Part shown: positions 1 to 7,573 of the stretch, in pieces
How the letters are laid out: every line of letters begins with the position of its first letter
Numbering within the stretch: position 1 is the stretch's first letter
Source: Lacrimispora indolis DSM 755
Lineage (GTDB): Bacteria; Bacillota; Clostridia; Lachnospirales; Lachnospiraceae
NCBI RefSeq assembly: GCF_000526995.1
Contig: NZ_AZUI01000001.1
Location: 3,762,001 to 3,826,000 of the forward strand
Reading direction: 5' to 3'
Length of the DNA: 64,000 bases
Position numbers and translations under genes: made by a program
Notes under the pieces: model-generated
Told to the model about the DNA's origin: nothing
Databases searched by the model: none
What the model saw: the letters and a program-made list of their open reading frames with translations, nothing else

Positions 1-84
1 GTGAATCTAACCCTGATGAACGGAATAAAAAAGGTGTTCGACCCTAATAATATTTTAAATCCTCACAAGATTGCCCAAATGTAA
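1..84 (+). CDS. FAD-linked oxidase (GlcD-like), C-terminal end only
   Basis: An open frame enters from the left edge and stops at TAA 82-84. The visible peptide ends in GIKKVFDPNNILNPHKIAQM. The pattern 'K-x-x-hydrophobic-DPxNILNPxK' is the typical C-terminus of FAD-binding oxidases of the GlcD / D-lactate dehydrogenase / VAO family, where it closes the C-terminal FAD-linked domain. Only about 27 codons are present, so substrate and full domain content cannot be judged. The gene is co-directional with the PTS operon further right but separated from it by a terminator and the RpiR gene. Confidence 0.7.
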   Translation: MNLTLMNGIKKVFDPNNILNPHKIAQM

Positions 85-290
85 CGGATTGTAGCATTGC
101 AGGCTGTTTTGAACAGATGTTCCATGAAGTTAAAAGAAATCGTTTCACGTTAATATTTTTTATACAGATATGTTACATAAGAGGGTAAAAGTTTCCTGAT
201 ACTTTCATATCCAGTATGAACATAAGTCTTTGTAATTGTATGGTATCAATATTGGTATGATTTATAAATTTCATATTTATAATATAAATA
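85..290. other. Intergenic stretch, AT-rich
   Basis: About 200 bases follow the oxidase stop codon. I see no convincing open frame, promoter or hairpin here. The last 30 bases are nearly pure A/T and serve as the U-rich tail of the minus-strand terminator at 291-340. Confidence 0.5.
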
Positions 291-340
291 AAGGAGCTTT
301 ACCTTATGGATAAATACCAATCCATAAGGTAAAGCTCCTT
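283..340 (-). terminator. Rho-independent terminator behind the permease remnant
   Basis: Two perfect 21-nt arms (291-311 and 320-340) enclose an 8-nt loop. Read on the minus strand the hairpin is followed by a T-rich tract (about 290-283). It lies 8 bases beyond the stop codon of the permease remnant (348-497), so it is the original terminator of that lost minus-strand operon. The arm GGTAAAGCTCCTT recurs as GGTAAAAAGCTCCTT at 4628-4642 behind the intact permease, where the second arm is missing. Confidence 0.75.
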
Positions 341-347
341 CTAAAAA

Positions 348-497
348 CTAAAATTTAATTCTCCTTTCCAGCAAAGAAATCCCCTGATATAAAATCGCCG
401 ATACAATACAAAGAATCACAATACTCATCACTGCCATATCCATCTTAATGAACAGCGGATACAAAATGATATGGTTGGGAATGGGGAAAATTCAGAA
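348..497 (-). pseudogene. ABC permease remnant (C-terminal about 50 codons)
   Basis: The minus strand encodes about 50 in-frame codons ending in LLERRIKF and a TAG stop at 350-348. The last 30 residues are nearly identical to the C-terminus of the intact permease at 4652-5449 (LLEKKIKF), including SIVILCIVSAILYQGISLLE. 48 bases (376-423) are identical to 4680-4727. Further upstream the peptide diverges and runs into a stop codon near 498, so only the last transmembrane helix and tail survive. It is the remains of a paralogous NitT/TauT-type permease. It abuts the RpiR gene end (509), so the PTS module appears to have replaced the rest of the gene. Confidence 0.8.
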
Positions 498-508
498 GAG
501 ACAATCAG

Positions 509-1342
509 TTATATCAAATATTTCTGCACATAGTTGTTAAATAGCAAATCGAAAAAATAGTTTATGCCATATCGGGTATAAACGTTCTGCATTCCATTGG
601 AAATGTATTCACAGGACTGGAACTTGTCGCTTAAGAAAATTATGGTGTCGTAATATTCCTCAAATTGCTTTGCATGGTTTAAAGTAATCAGAAACTTGTG
701 CGCCTTGACATCTTTAACGTCATCCTTGGTTGTTATGGCGTAATTTCCGGATGCAGAACATGTTATAAGCAGGTCATCTTTCGTGAGTGTGGAAAGAATT
801 CCCGCGTTGCTTGATATATTTGTAACAAGCTTGATCAGTCTTCCTAAGGAAGTCATTTCCAGTTGAAATTCCTTGGCAGAGGAACTTGATGTATCTGAAT
901 TCAGAATGACAACGTTATGGCTTGCTCTAATCAGGTCGACAAGCAGCCCGATATTCTGCTGGTCAATGGTATCATTAATATCCTTAAGCATATCGACCAT
1001 GGAATTCATAATGTAGTCATTAAAAGAAGACTGGTTAACAAAGTCAATAAATGCCTTTGAATGAACCCGCATATGTCTGATGTTATCTTTCATGTGTGTA
1101 AAGCTTTCAAATCCAATGCTTTTCACAAATCTGTGAATTGTACTCCTTGATACATAACAGTAATCGATTACATCATAAATACTGATTTTATCCAAAACAT
1201 CTATGCGCTCCAGCAGATAATTCGCCAAAACGTAGTTTATATCATCTTCACTGGAATAATTAATGATAGCAAGCAAAGAAGAGGTGATATTAAATCCTTT
1301 CAGGCTAAATGTATTTTGTTGTTTTTTATTATTTTCATTCAT
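509..1342 (-). CDS. MurR/RpiR family transcriptional regulator
   Basis: A 277-residue protein with an N-terminal RpiR-type helix-turn-helix (about residues 45-90, with ISIYDVIDYCYVSRSTIHRF) and a C-terminal SIS sugar-phosphate-binding domain (about 125-265, with VVILNSDTSSSSAKEF and LLITCSASGN). RpiR proteins sense phosphosugars and repress or activate sugar catabolic operons. It is divergent from the PTS/GH1 operon, so it most likely controls that operon in response to a phosphorylated beta-glucoside. I chose ATG 1342; a longer TTG start at 1360 adds six residues. A perfect 19-bp palindrome at 1414-1432 in the divergent gap is a good operator candidate. Confidence 0.88.
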   Translation of the reverse strand: MNENNKKQQNTFSLKGFNITSSLLAIINYSSEDDINYVLANYLLERIDVLDKISIYDVIDYCYVSRSTIHRFVKSIGFESFTHMKDNIRHMRVHSKAFIDFVNQSSFNDYIMNSMVDMLKDINDTIDQQNIGLLVDLIRASHNVVILNSDTSSSSAKEFQLEMTSLGRLIKLVTNISSNAGILSTLTKDDLLITCSASGNYAITTKDDVKDVKAHKFLITLNHAKQFEEYYDTIIFLSDKFQSCEYISNGMQNVYTRYGINYFFDLLFNNYVQKYLI

Positions 1343-1413
1343 ACCCCGATTATATATCAAAAATCATACCGATACAATATAGAATAAAAGCAAAATTACT
1401 GGAATTTATATTT

Positions 1414-1432
1414 GGTTTCATATTATGAAACC
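1414..1432. promoter_or_regulatory. Candidate RpiR operator (19-bp palindrome)
   Basis: GGTTTCATATTATGAAACC is a perfect inverted repeat around a single central base. It sits in the 238-bp gap between the divergent RpiR gene and the PTS operon. A -10-like TATACT follows at 1454-1459, without a good -35. RpiR-family regulators bind such palindromes next to their own genes, so this is inferred to be the operator. Confidence 0.6.
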
Positions 1433-1580
1433 CGCGGTTTTGCAGAAATCTGATATACTTTATCCATGGAATTCATGCAGCGCGCAAATGTAATTTCCAA
1501 TTTATAAATGAGGGTATCGTAAAATTCCTAATTTGTGGCAAAAACATCGGGAAACAAATTATAAGAAGAGGGGAAAGATT

Positions 1581-2975
1581 ATGGCAAAAAAAGATTATGT
1601 ACAGATATGTGAAGATATAATCAGTACTTGCGGAGGCGAATCAAACATTGCTAATGTTACACATTGTATGACCCGTTTACGTATACAGTTACATGATGAA
1701 ACCAGGATCAATAAAGATGAGGCAAAGAAAATATCAGGGGTCATTGATCTTATTGTCCGGGGCGGAGAGTACCAGTTTGTTATCGGACAAGATGTTCCGG
1801 CGCTTTTTGCAGAATTTAAGAAGCACGATGGCATCAAAACCGGTGGTGAAATTCAGGATACAGATGCTGTTAAACAGGATATAAAAGCAGGAAGAGAGAA
1901 TTTTTTTGCAAATATTATGGCATTTATCGGCGGTACATTCTCTCCGGTTATTCCGGTACTGATTGCAGGTGGTCTTACCGGAGCAGTTTTAACTCTTCTT
2001 ACAACATTCTTCGGAGTGTCTGCAGAGGATGGGGCTTACAAGATTTTCTATGCTGTTAACCAGGCGGCTTTTTATTCACTGCCCATTTTTATAGGTTTTT
2101 CAGCATCAAACAAATTAAAATCAAACGGATACCTTGGAGCGTTTCTTGGCGCAATACTGTTATATTCCACCATAAATAATGCAGAAGGACTCGAATTCTT
2201 TGGCATCAAGGTTCAGCAGATAGCATACAACTCAACCGTATTTCCTGTAATCCTGGGCGTTTTATTCATGTCAGTGATTTATAAGAATTTACAGAAAATC
2301 ATGCCTGTATATTTACGAACCATATTTGTACCGCTTATTACAATGCTGATTACGGTTCCTGTAACACTCATTGTACTAGGGCCCATAGGAAACCTTGCAG
2401 GTACGTGGTTAGCAGACGGCGTATTGACCGTTTATAGGGTAGCTCCGGCAATTGCGGTTATGATCATTGGTATAACAACTCCCTTGATGGTATTCTTTGG
2501 AATGAACAATGCAACTTATCCGGTTTTATTCTTATTAATAGCTGAGATCGGTTCAGATCCGCTTATCTGTACTGGTATGGCTCCGGCAAATGTGGCGGTT
2601 GGCGGTGCATGTCTTGCAGCAGCAATGATTGCAAAGAATGCGGAAGTCCGCAGTGTTGCAACCGGTGCCGGTGTTACTGCGCTTTGTGGTATTACAGAGC
2701 CGGGGGTATACGGCGTATTATTTGTAAAGAAATATCCGCTTATCGGAGCAATGATCGGTGGCGGTGCAGGAGGTCTCCTCGCAGGTCTGTTAGGTATGAC
2801 ACAGTACGTTGTATCTACGCCAGGATTCATTTCGATCCCTGCTTACATTAACCCAGACGGGACCAGCAGAAACCTTATCGTATCTTTAATCGTAATGGTA
2901 ACAGCAGTTGCAGTCTCTTTTGCAATAACCTTATTCTTAGGCAAAAGAGCTGAAAAGAAGTCTGCAGTAAATTAA
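1581..2975 (+). CDS. PTS transporter subunit EIIBC, glucose/beta-glucoside family
   Basis: A 464-residue membrane permease that takes up and phosphorylates a sugar, probably a beta-glucoside. The EIIB domain occupies residues 1-90; Cys29 in THCMTRLR is the phosphorylated cysteine. The EIIC domain follows (about 105-460) with some ten hydrophobic segments, starting at SPVIPVLIAGGLTGAVLTLL. No EIIA domain follows the EIIC part, although BglP-type proteins often have one, so phosphate must come from an EIIA encoded elsewhere. The start is ATG 1581 behind a purine-rich GAAGAGGGGAAAG site; an upstream TTG (1533) would add 16 unlikely residues. The GH1 gene follows 27 bases downstream, forming a two-gene operon. 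Confidence 0.92.
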   Translation: MAKKDYVQICEDIISTCGGESNIANVTHCMTRLRIQLHDETRINKDEAKKISGVIDLIVRGGEYQFVIGQDVPALFAEFKKHDGIKTGGEIQDTDAVKQDIKAGRENFFANIMAFIGGTFSPVIPVLIAGGLTGAVLTLLTTFFGVSAEDGAYKIFYAVNQAAFYSLPIFIGFSASNKLKSNGYLGAFLGAILLYSTINNAEGLEFFGIKVQQIAYNSTVFPVILGVLFMSVIYKNLQKIMPVYLRTIFVPLITMLITVPVTLIVLGPIGNLAGTWLADGVLTVYRVAPAIAVMIIGITTPLMVFFGMNNATYPVLFLLIAEIGSDPLICTGMAPANVAVGGACLAAAMIAKNAEVRSVATGAGVTALCGITEPGVYGVLFVKKYPLIGAMIGGGAGGLLAGLLGMTQYVVSTPGFISIPAYINPDGTSRNLIVSLIVMVTAVAVSFAITLFLGKRAEKKSAVN

Positions 2976-3002
2976 ATTGTTTTGAAAAACAGGAGGTACA
3001 AC

Positions 3003-4472
3003 ATGTTTTATAAAGAAGACCCTAAATTTCCGGAAAGTTTCATGTGGGGCGCATCAAGCGCTGCATGGCAGGTAGAAGGAGGAACTGCTGATGGCGGAAG
3101 AACACCGGCCATGATAGATTTAAACAGCAGGAAGAAACAGCCATATGCAGATAACTCAATAGCAGCAGATCATTACCACAGATATAAAGAGGATGTGGCT
3201 CTTATGGCTGAATGTGGTTTCAGTTCATACCGCTTCTCTCTTTCCTGGTCAAGAATTATTCCTCATTCAGACGGAAAGGTCAACCCGGAAGGTGTTGAAT
3301 TCTACAACAGCCTGATCAATGAGTTAATTAAAAATAATATCACTCCGATTGTAACCATTTATCATTATGACTTACCTGTGTGGGTGTATGAGGAATTAGG
3401 AGGCTGGAGAAGCAGAAAGACAATCAATGCATTTGAACATTTCTGTAAAGTTTGTTTCGAAAATTTCGGTGACAGAGTTAAGTACTGGCTGTCATTAAAT
3501 GAGCAGAATATGCAGATCTGCTATGGCCACTGGCTTGGCACAAGCGAGGGCTGTACAGATTGGGACAGAGAAAAGTGGGATATCAATCATATCATGAATC
3601 TTTGCCATGCAAAGGCAGTAATTAACTGTCATGAAATGGTTGAAGGAGGAAAAATCGGACCTGTCCCAGGCTATGTTCCGATCTATCCAAAGACCTGCAG
3701 TCCAGGTGACCAGATAGCAGCAATGAATGCAGAGGAATTAACTGAGAAGATCTGGAATGATACGTATGTATACGGCGAATACAGTAATTTTGTTAAAAAA
3801 TACTGGGAAACTCACGATATTCATCCCGATATTCGTCCAGAAGACATGGAACTTATGAAGAAAGCAAAAATTGATTTCATATCAGTTAACTGTTATAGAA
3901 GCAATACAGCATATGAGTCAAAGATAGACAGCGAGAGACAGGAGTATGGCCTTAACAAGTTTGGCATCAAAGGACAGATGCAGTGGCCCAATATTCCAGG
4001 TGAGTATGCATTATGTACGAATCCGTATGTTGAATATACGGACTGGGATTGGGAAATAGATCCGCAGGCTATGAGATATTCGCTTCGATATCTTTGGGAC
4101 CATTACAGACTTCCTATGATGATCACTGAAAATGGATTTGGAACAAATGAGACTAAGGATGCAGATGGGCAGGTTCATGATACGGCAAGGATTGAATTCC
4201 TTAGAGATCAGATATACAATGTCGGCCTTGCCATCGAAGATGGCTGTGAGGTGATTGCTTACAATCCATGGTCATTTACAGATTTATTATCGACCGGAAA
4301 TGGAATCAGGAAGCGTTACGGTTTGGTTTATATTGATACAACTGATGAAGAGCTTGTTAACTGCAAGGATGTTTCGATGCTTAGTATGAAACGCATTAAA
4401 AAGGATTCCTTCTATTGGTACTCAAAGCTTATTAAGTCCAATGGCAAGGAGTGGGGCAAGGACATGAAATAG
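3003..4472 (+). CDS. Glycoside hydrolase family 1, 6-phospho-beta-glucosidase
   Basis: A 489-residue cytoplasmic (beta/alpha)8 enzyme that would hydrolyse the phosphorylated beta-glucoside delivered by the adjacent EIIBC. The GH1 N-terminal signature FMWGASSAAWQVEGG is present. The acid/base Glu167 lies in SLNEQN and the nucleophile Glu376 in MITENGFG. The STGNGIRKRYG segment (S, K, Y) matches the phosphate-binding loop of 6-phospho-glycosidases, which supports the 6-phospho assignment. Most GH1 enzymes have NEP, or NEI in phosphoglucosidases, at the acid/base motif; here it is NEQ. The start is ATG 3003, seven bases after AGGAGG (2991-2996). Exact sugar (cellobiose, salicin, arbutin or other) cannot be told. 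Confidence 0.92.
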   Translation: MFYKEDPKFPESFMWGASSAAWQVEGGTADGGRTPAMIDLNSRKKQPYADNSIAADHYHRYKEDVALMAECGFSSYRFSLSWSRIIPHSDGKVNPEGVEFYNSLINELIKNNITPIVTIYHYDLPVWVYEELGGWRSRKTINAFEHFCKVCFENFGDRVKYWLSLNEQNMQICYGHWLGTSEGCTDWDREKWDINHIMNLCHAKAVINCHEMVEGGKIGPVPGYVPIYPKTCSPGDQIAAMNAEELTEKIWNDTYVYGEYSNFVKKYWETHDIHPDIRPEDMELMKKAKIDFISVNCYRSNTAYESKIDSERQEYGLNKFGIKGQMQWPNIPGEYALCTNPYVEYTDWDWEIDPQAMRYSLRYLWDHYRLPMMITENGFGTNETKDADGQVHDTARIEFLRDQIYNVGLAIEDGCEVIAYNPWSFTDLLSTGNGIRKRYGLVYIDTTDEELVNCKDVSMLSMKRIKKDSFYWYSKLIKSNGKEWGKDMK

Positions 4473-4523
4473 GCATTCAGCAGATGGGCGGCAGTGATGC
4501 ATTTTTGTTAAATATCTATCGCC

Positions 4524-4589
4524 AAAGGGTTTCCAGACATTGATACCGGCGGCCGATCGGCCGCCGGTATCAATGTCTGGAAACCCTTT
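4524..4589. repeat. Perfect 66-bp palindrome between convergent operons
   Basis: Two 33-nt arms (4524-4556, 4557-4589) are exact reverse complements with no spacer; the centre is GGCCGATCGGCC. It lies between the GH1 stop (4472) and the convergent permease stop (4652), so it can act as a bidirectional terminator or mRNA end-protecting hairpin. Neither side carries a clear T-run, which is unusual for an intrinsic terminator of this strength. Confidence 0.85.
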
Positions 4590-4651
4590 ATTCTGTTGAG
4601 CGCGGCAATATACGCATAGAATCAACAGGTAAAAAGCTCCTTCTGATAAAT

Positions 4652-5449
4652 CTAAAATTTAATCTTCTTCTCCAGCAATGAAATCCCCTGATATAAAATC
4701 GCCGATACAATACAAAGAATCACAATAGACATTACAACAAGATCCATCTGAAATACCTGACTTCCATAAATAATCAGATATCCAAGTCCTTTATTTGCCG
4801 CTAAAAACTCCCCAATAATAACACCCACCAGACAAAGTCCGATATTGACCTTGGTATTGCTGATGATAAGGGGAACGGAACCGGGAAGCAGCACCTTAAA
4901 AAGCACATCCTTTTTCTTTCCGCCCAGGGAATAGATGAGCTTGATCATATCAGGGTCTATCTGGGAAAAGCCGGTATGGATTGTCATGATGCATCCAAAA
5001 ACGGCCACGGAAATGGAAGCGACGATAATGGTCTTTATATTGTTGCCCAGCCATACAATTAAAATGGGGGCAAGGGCGGATTTTGGAAGACTGTTTAACA
5101 TGACAAGGTAAGGCTCCAATACTTCCGATATACTGCGGCTGGACCATAACAAAACGGCAATCAGCAGGCCTGAGATGGTGACAAGGGAAAAGCTTATGAG
5201 GGTTTCCATCACCGTCACCCCGATGTGCATAAAAATGCTTTTGTCCGCCACCATATTAAGGAAGCAGACTGTCATACGGGAGGGAGAGCTGAATATGAAA
5301 TCATTGATCATGCCCAGTCTTGCACACAGCTCCCAAAGGGAAAGAAGCAGTACCAGCAGCATGCTGCGCCATATCCGGACATTGCGGCGGTGAAGTTTTT
5401 CTTTTTCAATAAACTCCTGCTGAGCTAGAGTGGGATGGGTTTCAATCAT
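4652..5449 (-). CDS. ABC transporter permease, NitT/TauT (SsuC/ThiX-like) family
   Basis: A 265-residue inner-membrane permease with about six hydrophobic segments and the coupling-helix region around residues 150-200 (GGKKKDVLFKVLLPGSVPLI, the EAA-type loop). The family imports aliphatic sulfonates, taurine, nitrate or thiamine precursors. It overlaps the ATPase gene end by 8 bases (ATG 5449), so the two are co-translated. No substrate-binding protein gene is adjacent. A nearly identical C-terminal remnant lies at 348-497, evidence of a former duplicate. The usual terminator is broken: only one arm remains at 4628-4642. Confidence 0.88.
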   Translation of the reverse strand: MIETHPTLAQQEFIEKEKLHRRNVRIWRSMLLVLLLSLWELCARLGMINDFIFSSPSRMTVCFLNMVADKSIFMHIGVTVMETLISFSLVTISGLLIAVLLWSSRSISEVLEPYLVMLNSLPKSALAPILIVWLGNNIKTIIVASISVAVFGCIMTIHTGFSQIDPDMIKLIYSLGGKKKDVLFKVLLPGSVPLIISNTKVNIGLCLVGVIIGEFLAANKGLGYLIIYGSQVFQMDLVVMSIVILCIVSAILYQGISLLEKKIKF

Positions 5450-6209
5450 GGTTCTGCAGCTCCTTCCATACCTGATTAAAGTAAACAGAAAATTCCGGCA
5501 TGTTCCGGCGTGTCAGAGGCCGTATATCATCCTTTCCAAAGGAAATGGGTATGATGGCTTTTATTTTGCCCGGCCTGCTTGTCAGTACGATGACCCTGTC
5601 GGCAACGCTGATGGCCTCGGAAAGGTCATGGGTGATCAGAATCGCAGTTTTGTGAGTGCTTTTTATGATAGAACTAATGTCATCGCAGACGGAAAGCCTG
5701 GTCTGATAATCCAATGCGGAAAATGGTTCATCTAATAAAAGAAGGTCCGGTTCCAGGGCCAGGGTGCGGACCAATGCGGCACGCTGCCGCATGCCTCCGG
5801 ACAGTTCAGACGGCTTTGCCTGCTCAAAGCTTCCAAGGCCGTAAGTATGGAGCATCTGATGCAGCTTTTCTCTGGAGCTTTTGTTTCGCTTTTTCTGGAT
5901 TTCCAGCCCCAGTTCGGCGTTTCCAATAATGGTACGCCATTCAAAAAGATGGTCCCGCTGCAGCATGTAACCGATATTGACGCCTGATTCCGCCTGGGAA
6001 ACGCCGTCAATGCAGATTTCTCCTTCGTCAGGTGTCAGTAATCCGCTAAGAAGAGATAGAAGGGTTGATTTCCCGCAGCCGGATGGGCCGACAATTGCAA
6101 GAAATTCTCCGTTATCCGCAGTAAATGATATATTGGAAAGGGCCAGTGTCTCACCCTCAAGGGAATGATAGGAGTAACTGATCCCGCGAACTTCCAGTTT
6201 TGGCTTCAT
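5442..6209 (-). CDS. ABC transporter ATP-binding protein, NitT/TauT (SsuB/ThiZ-like)
   Basis: A 255-residue nucleotide-binding subunit. Walker A is GPSGCGKST (about residue 42), the Q-loop is in YMLQRDHLFEW, the signature is LSGGMRQR, Walker B is LLLLDEPFSALD and the H-loop is LITHD. The YMLQxDxLFEW form of the Q-loop is common in ATPases of sulfonate and pyrimidine (thiamine precursor) importers, so ThiZ-like use is possible. The start ATG 6209 follows AAGGAGGACCC. It is the first gene of a two-gene minus-strand operon with the permease. The missing binding protein must be supplied from elsewhere. Confidence 0.9.
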   Translation of the reverse strand: MKPKLEVRGISYSYHSLEGETLALSNISFTADNGEFLAIVGPSGCGKSTLLSLLSGLLTPDEGEICIDGVSQAESGVNIGYMLQRDHLFEWRTIIGNAELGLEIQKKRNKSSREKLHQMLHTYGLGSFEQAKPSELSGGMRQRAALVRTLALEPDLLLLDEPFSALDYQTRLSVCDDISSIIKSTHKTAILITHDLSEAISVADRVIVLTSRPGKIKAIIPISFGKDDIRPLTRRNMPEFSVYFNQVWKELQNHD

Positions 6210-6226
6210 GGGTCCTCCTTATTTGA

Positions 6227-6239
6227 CAGATTTGATCTG
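6227..6239. promoter_or_regulatory. Small palindrome in the ABC operon leader
   Basis: CAGAT-TTG-ATCTG lies 18 bases upstream of the ATPase start codon, between the terminator of the CAP gene and the ribosome-binding site. It could be an operator. The evidence is only symmetry and position. Confidence 0.25.
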
Positions 6240-6260
6240 ATATAGTGTTATGATATGTAC

Positions 6261-6300
6261 AAAAAAAAGGAGTGTGAAGAACCATGCCTTCCACTCCTTA
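6261..6300 (-). terminator. Rho-independent terminator of the CAP gene
   Basis: On the minus strand an AAGGAGTG stem with a GAAG/CTTC extension is followed by eight T residues (plus-strand A-run 6261-6268). It lies 12 bases after the CAP protein stop codon and separates it from the ABC operon downstream. Confidence 0.8.
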
Positions 6301-6312
6301 ATATAAAATGCC

Positions 6313-6837
6313 CTATAGCCGCTGTTTTACAAAGATGAGGACCCAGTAATTGGACTCATTTATATGGTAACAGCTGATCCCGATTTCTTCAAAATCCTGT
6401 GACAGAATATTTTTTCGATGGGGATCAGAATTCATCCAGTCCTTTACCGCCTCTTCTGGAGTACCCTGTCCCAATGCCAGGTTTTCGCCGGCTCTTTGAT
6501 AATCCACGCCGTTTTCAGAAAGAACCGTGAAGCAGGAGGTCCCGTTTGGCCTTGTGTGAGAAAAATACAGGCTGGCCTCTTCTGCCCTTATGCCGGCCAG
6601 GCCGGACAGGGAGGGTGTAACTGTGAAAGCTGGGAGCGACTGTTTCTCCCGCTCTGCATTGATCAGGTCTGCGATCTCCTTTTCATAGGAAGCCTTCCGG
6701 GAAAGTAAGGGATCCGAAGATTCTGAAACATTTACAATCTCAGGCGCTGCCTGTAAGGAAGATGCCCACCCGTCCGGTGCATTTAATAATGATAGAATTA
6801 GCATCCCGGACAGGATACCGGCTGTTTTTTTCATCAT
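6313..6837 (-). CDS. Secreted CAP (SCP/PR-1-like) domain protein
   Basis: A 174-residue exported protein. Residues 1-26 form a signal peptide (MMKKTAGILSG followed by a hydrophobic core and a cut near GWASS). The CAP domain spans about 55-174, with ADLINAEREKQSLPAF, SHTRPNGTSCF, AGENLALGQGTPEEAVKDWM and SDPHRKNIL, all typical CAP motifs. Bacterial CAP proteins such as B. subtilis YkwD and YlbC are common in spore-forming Firmicutes but their activity is poorly known. The start is ATG 6837 behind AAGGAGGA; longer in-frame starts upstream would remove the signal peptide from the N-terminus. A promoter at 6887-6915 precedes it. Confidence 0.9.
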   Translation of the reverse strand: MMKKTAGILSGMLILSLLNAPDGWASSLQAAPEIVNVSESSDPLLSRKASYEKEIADLINAEREKQSLPAFTVTPSLSGLAGIRAEEASLYFSHTRPNGTSCFTVLSENGVDYQRAGENLALGQGTPEEAVKDWMNSDPHRKNILSQDFEEIGISCYHINESNYWVLIFVKQRL

Positions 6838-6886
6838 GAGATGTTCCTCCTTAGTAATGGCATTCGTTTCCTCTTCCAATAGCCTG

Positions 6887-6915
6887 ATTTTAATCCCAGC
6901 CACAGGAAAAGTCAA
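6887..6915 (-). promoter_or_regulatory. Sigma-A promoter of the CAP gene
   Basis: On the minus strand TTGACT (6915-6910), a 17-nt spacer and TAAAAT (6892-6887). It is 50 bases upstream of the CAP start codon and divergent from the rimP promoter. Confidence 0.75.
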
Positions 6916-6966
6916 TAAAAATGGCGGAACATAAGGCGGAAAGGCTGGAAAAATAAGAAAAACCCC

Positions 6967-6995
6967 TTGCAATGGTGAATAAACGGTGTTATACT
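6967..6995 (+). promoter_or_regulatory. Sigma-A promoter of the rimP-infB operon
   Basis: TTGCAA (6967-6972), 17-nt spacer, TATACT (6990-6995). No other strong promoter was seen up to ribF, so this probably drives the whole translation operon. Confidence 0.85.
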
Positions 6996-7023
6996 GTCTA
7001 AGATAACATGACAGTTTGGCGAT

Positions 7024-7049
7024 AAAGAGTGGGCGTAAGTCCACTCTTT
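7024..7049 (+). promoter_or_regulatory. Leader hairpin in front of rimP
   Basis: AAAGAGTGG and CCACTCTTT form a perfect 9-bp stem with an 8-nt loop. The hairpin lies in the short leader between the promoter and the rimP ribosome-binding site. It is followed by CAATTTG rather than a strong T-run, so it is more likely a processing or attenuation element than a simple terminator. Confidence 0.6.
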
Positions 7050-7076
7050 CAATTTGTTTGGAAAGGTGGGAGAACG

Positions 7077-7544
7077 ATGGCAAAGAGAGAAGAGTATGAG
7101 GCAAAGACGGAAAGCTTTTTGCTGCCCCTTATGGAAGAAAATAATTTTGAACTGGTTGACGTAGAGTACGTAAAAGAGGCAGGAAGCTGGTATCTGCGTG
7201 CTTATATAGATAAAGAAGGCGGCATTACGGTAGATGATTGCGAGATCATAAGCCGCAGGCTGGGAGACTGGCTGGATGAAAAGGACTTTATTGCGGACAG
7301 TTATATTCTGGAAGTCAGTTCTCCGGGGCTTGGAAGACCGCTTAAAAAGGATAAGGATTTTATAAGAAGCATCGGAAAAGAAGTGGATATTAAGTTATAT
7401 AAGCCTTTAAACAAACAGAAGGATTTTACAGGAACGCTTACATCCTATGACAGGGAAACTGTGACCATTACCCAGGAAGACGGAATAGAGCTTGTGTTGA
7501 ACCGCCCGGAAATCGCTTTGATCCGGCTGGCATTTGATTTCTAA
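7077..7544 (+). CDS. rimP: Ribosome maturation factor RimP
   Basis: A 155-residue cytoplasmic protein needed for 30S subunit assembly. The N-terminal domain contains FELVDVEYVKEAGSWYLRAY and IDKEGGITVDDCE; the motif LEVSSPGLGRPL (about residue 80) is the RimP signature; an SH3-like C-terminal domain follows. Start ATG 7077 follows GGAAAGGTGGGAGAACG. It is the first gene of the operon and lies 29 bases before nusA, the conserved bacterial order. Confidence 0.95.
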   Translation: MAKREEYEAKTESFLLPLMEENNFELVDVEYVKEAGSWYLRAYIDKEGGITVDDCEIISRRLGDWLDEKDFIADSYILEVSSPGLGRPLKKDKDFIRSIGKEVDIKLYKPLNKQKDFTGTLTSYDRETVTITQEDGIELVLNRPEIALIRLAFDF

Positions 7545-7573
7545 ACAGTAAGAGATATTAGGAGGATAAAAAA

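Noticed and set aside
1414..1440. Catabolite-responsive element (cre) next to the PTS promoter
   Set aside because: The TGAAACCCGCGG region resembles half of a cre but spacing and symmetry do not match; the 19-bp palindrome explains the signal better.
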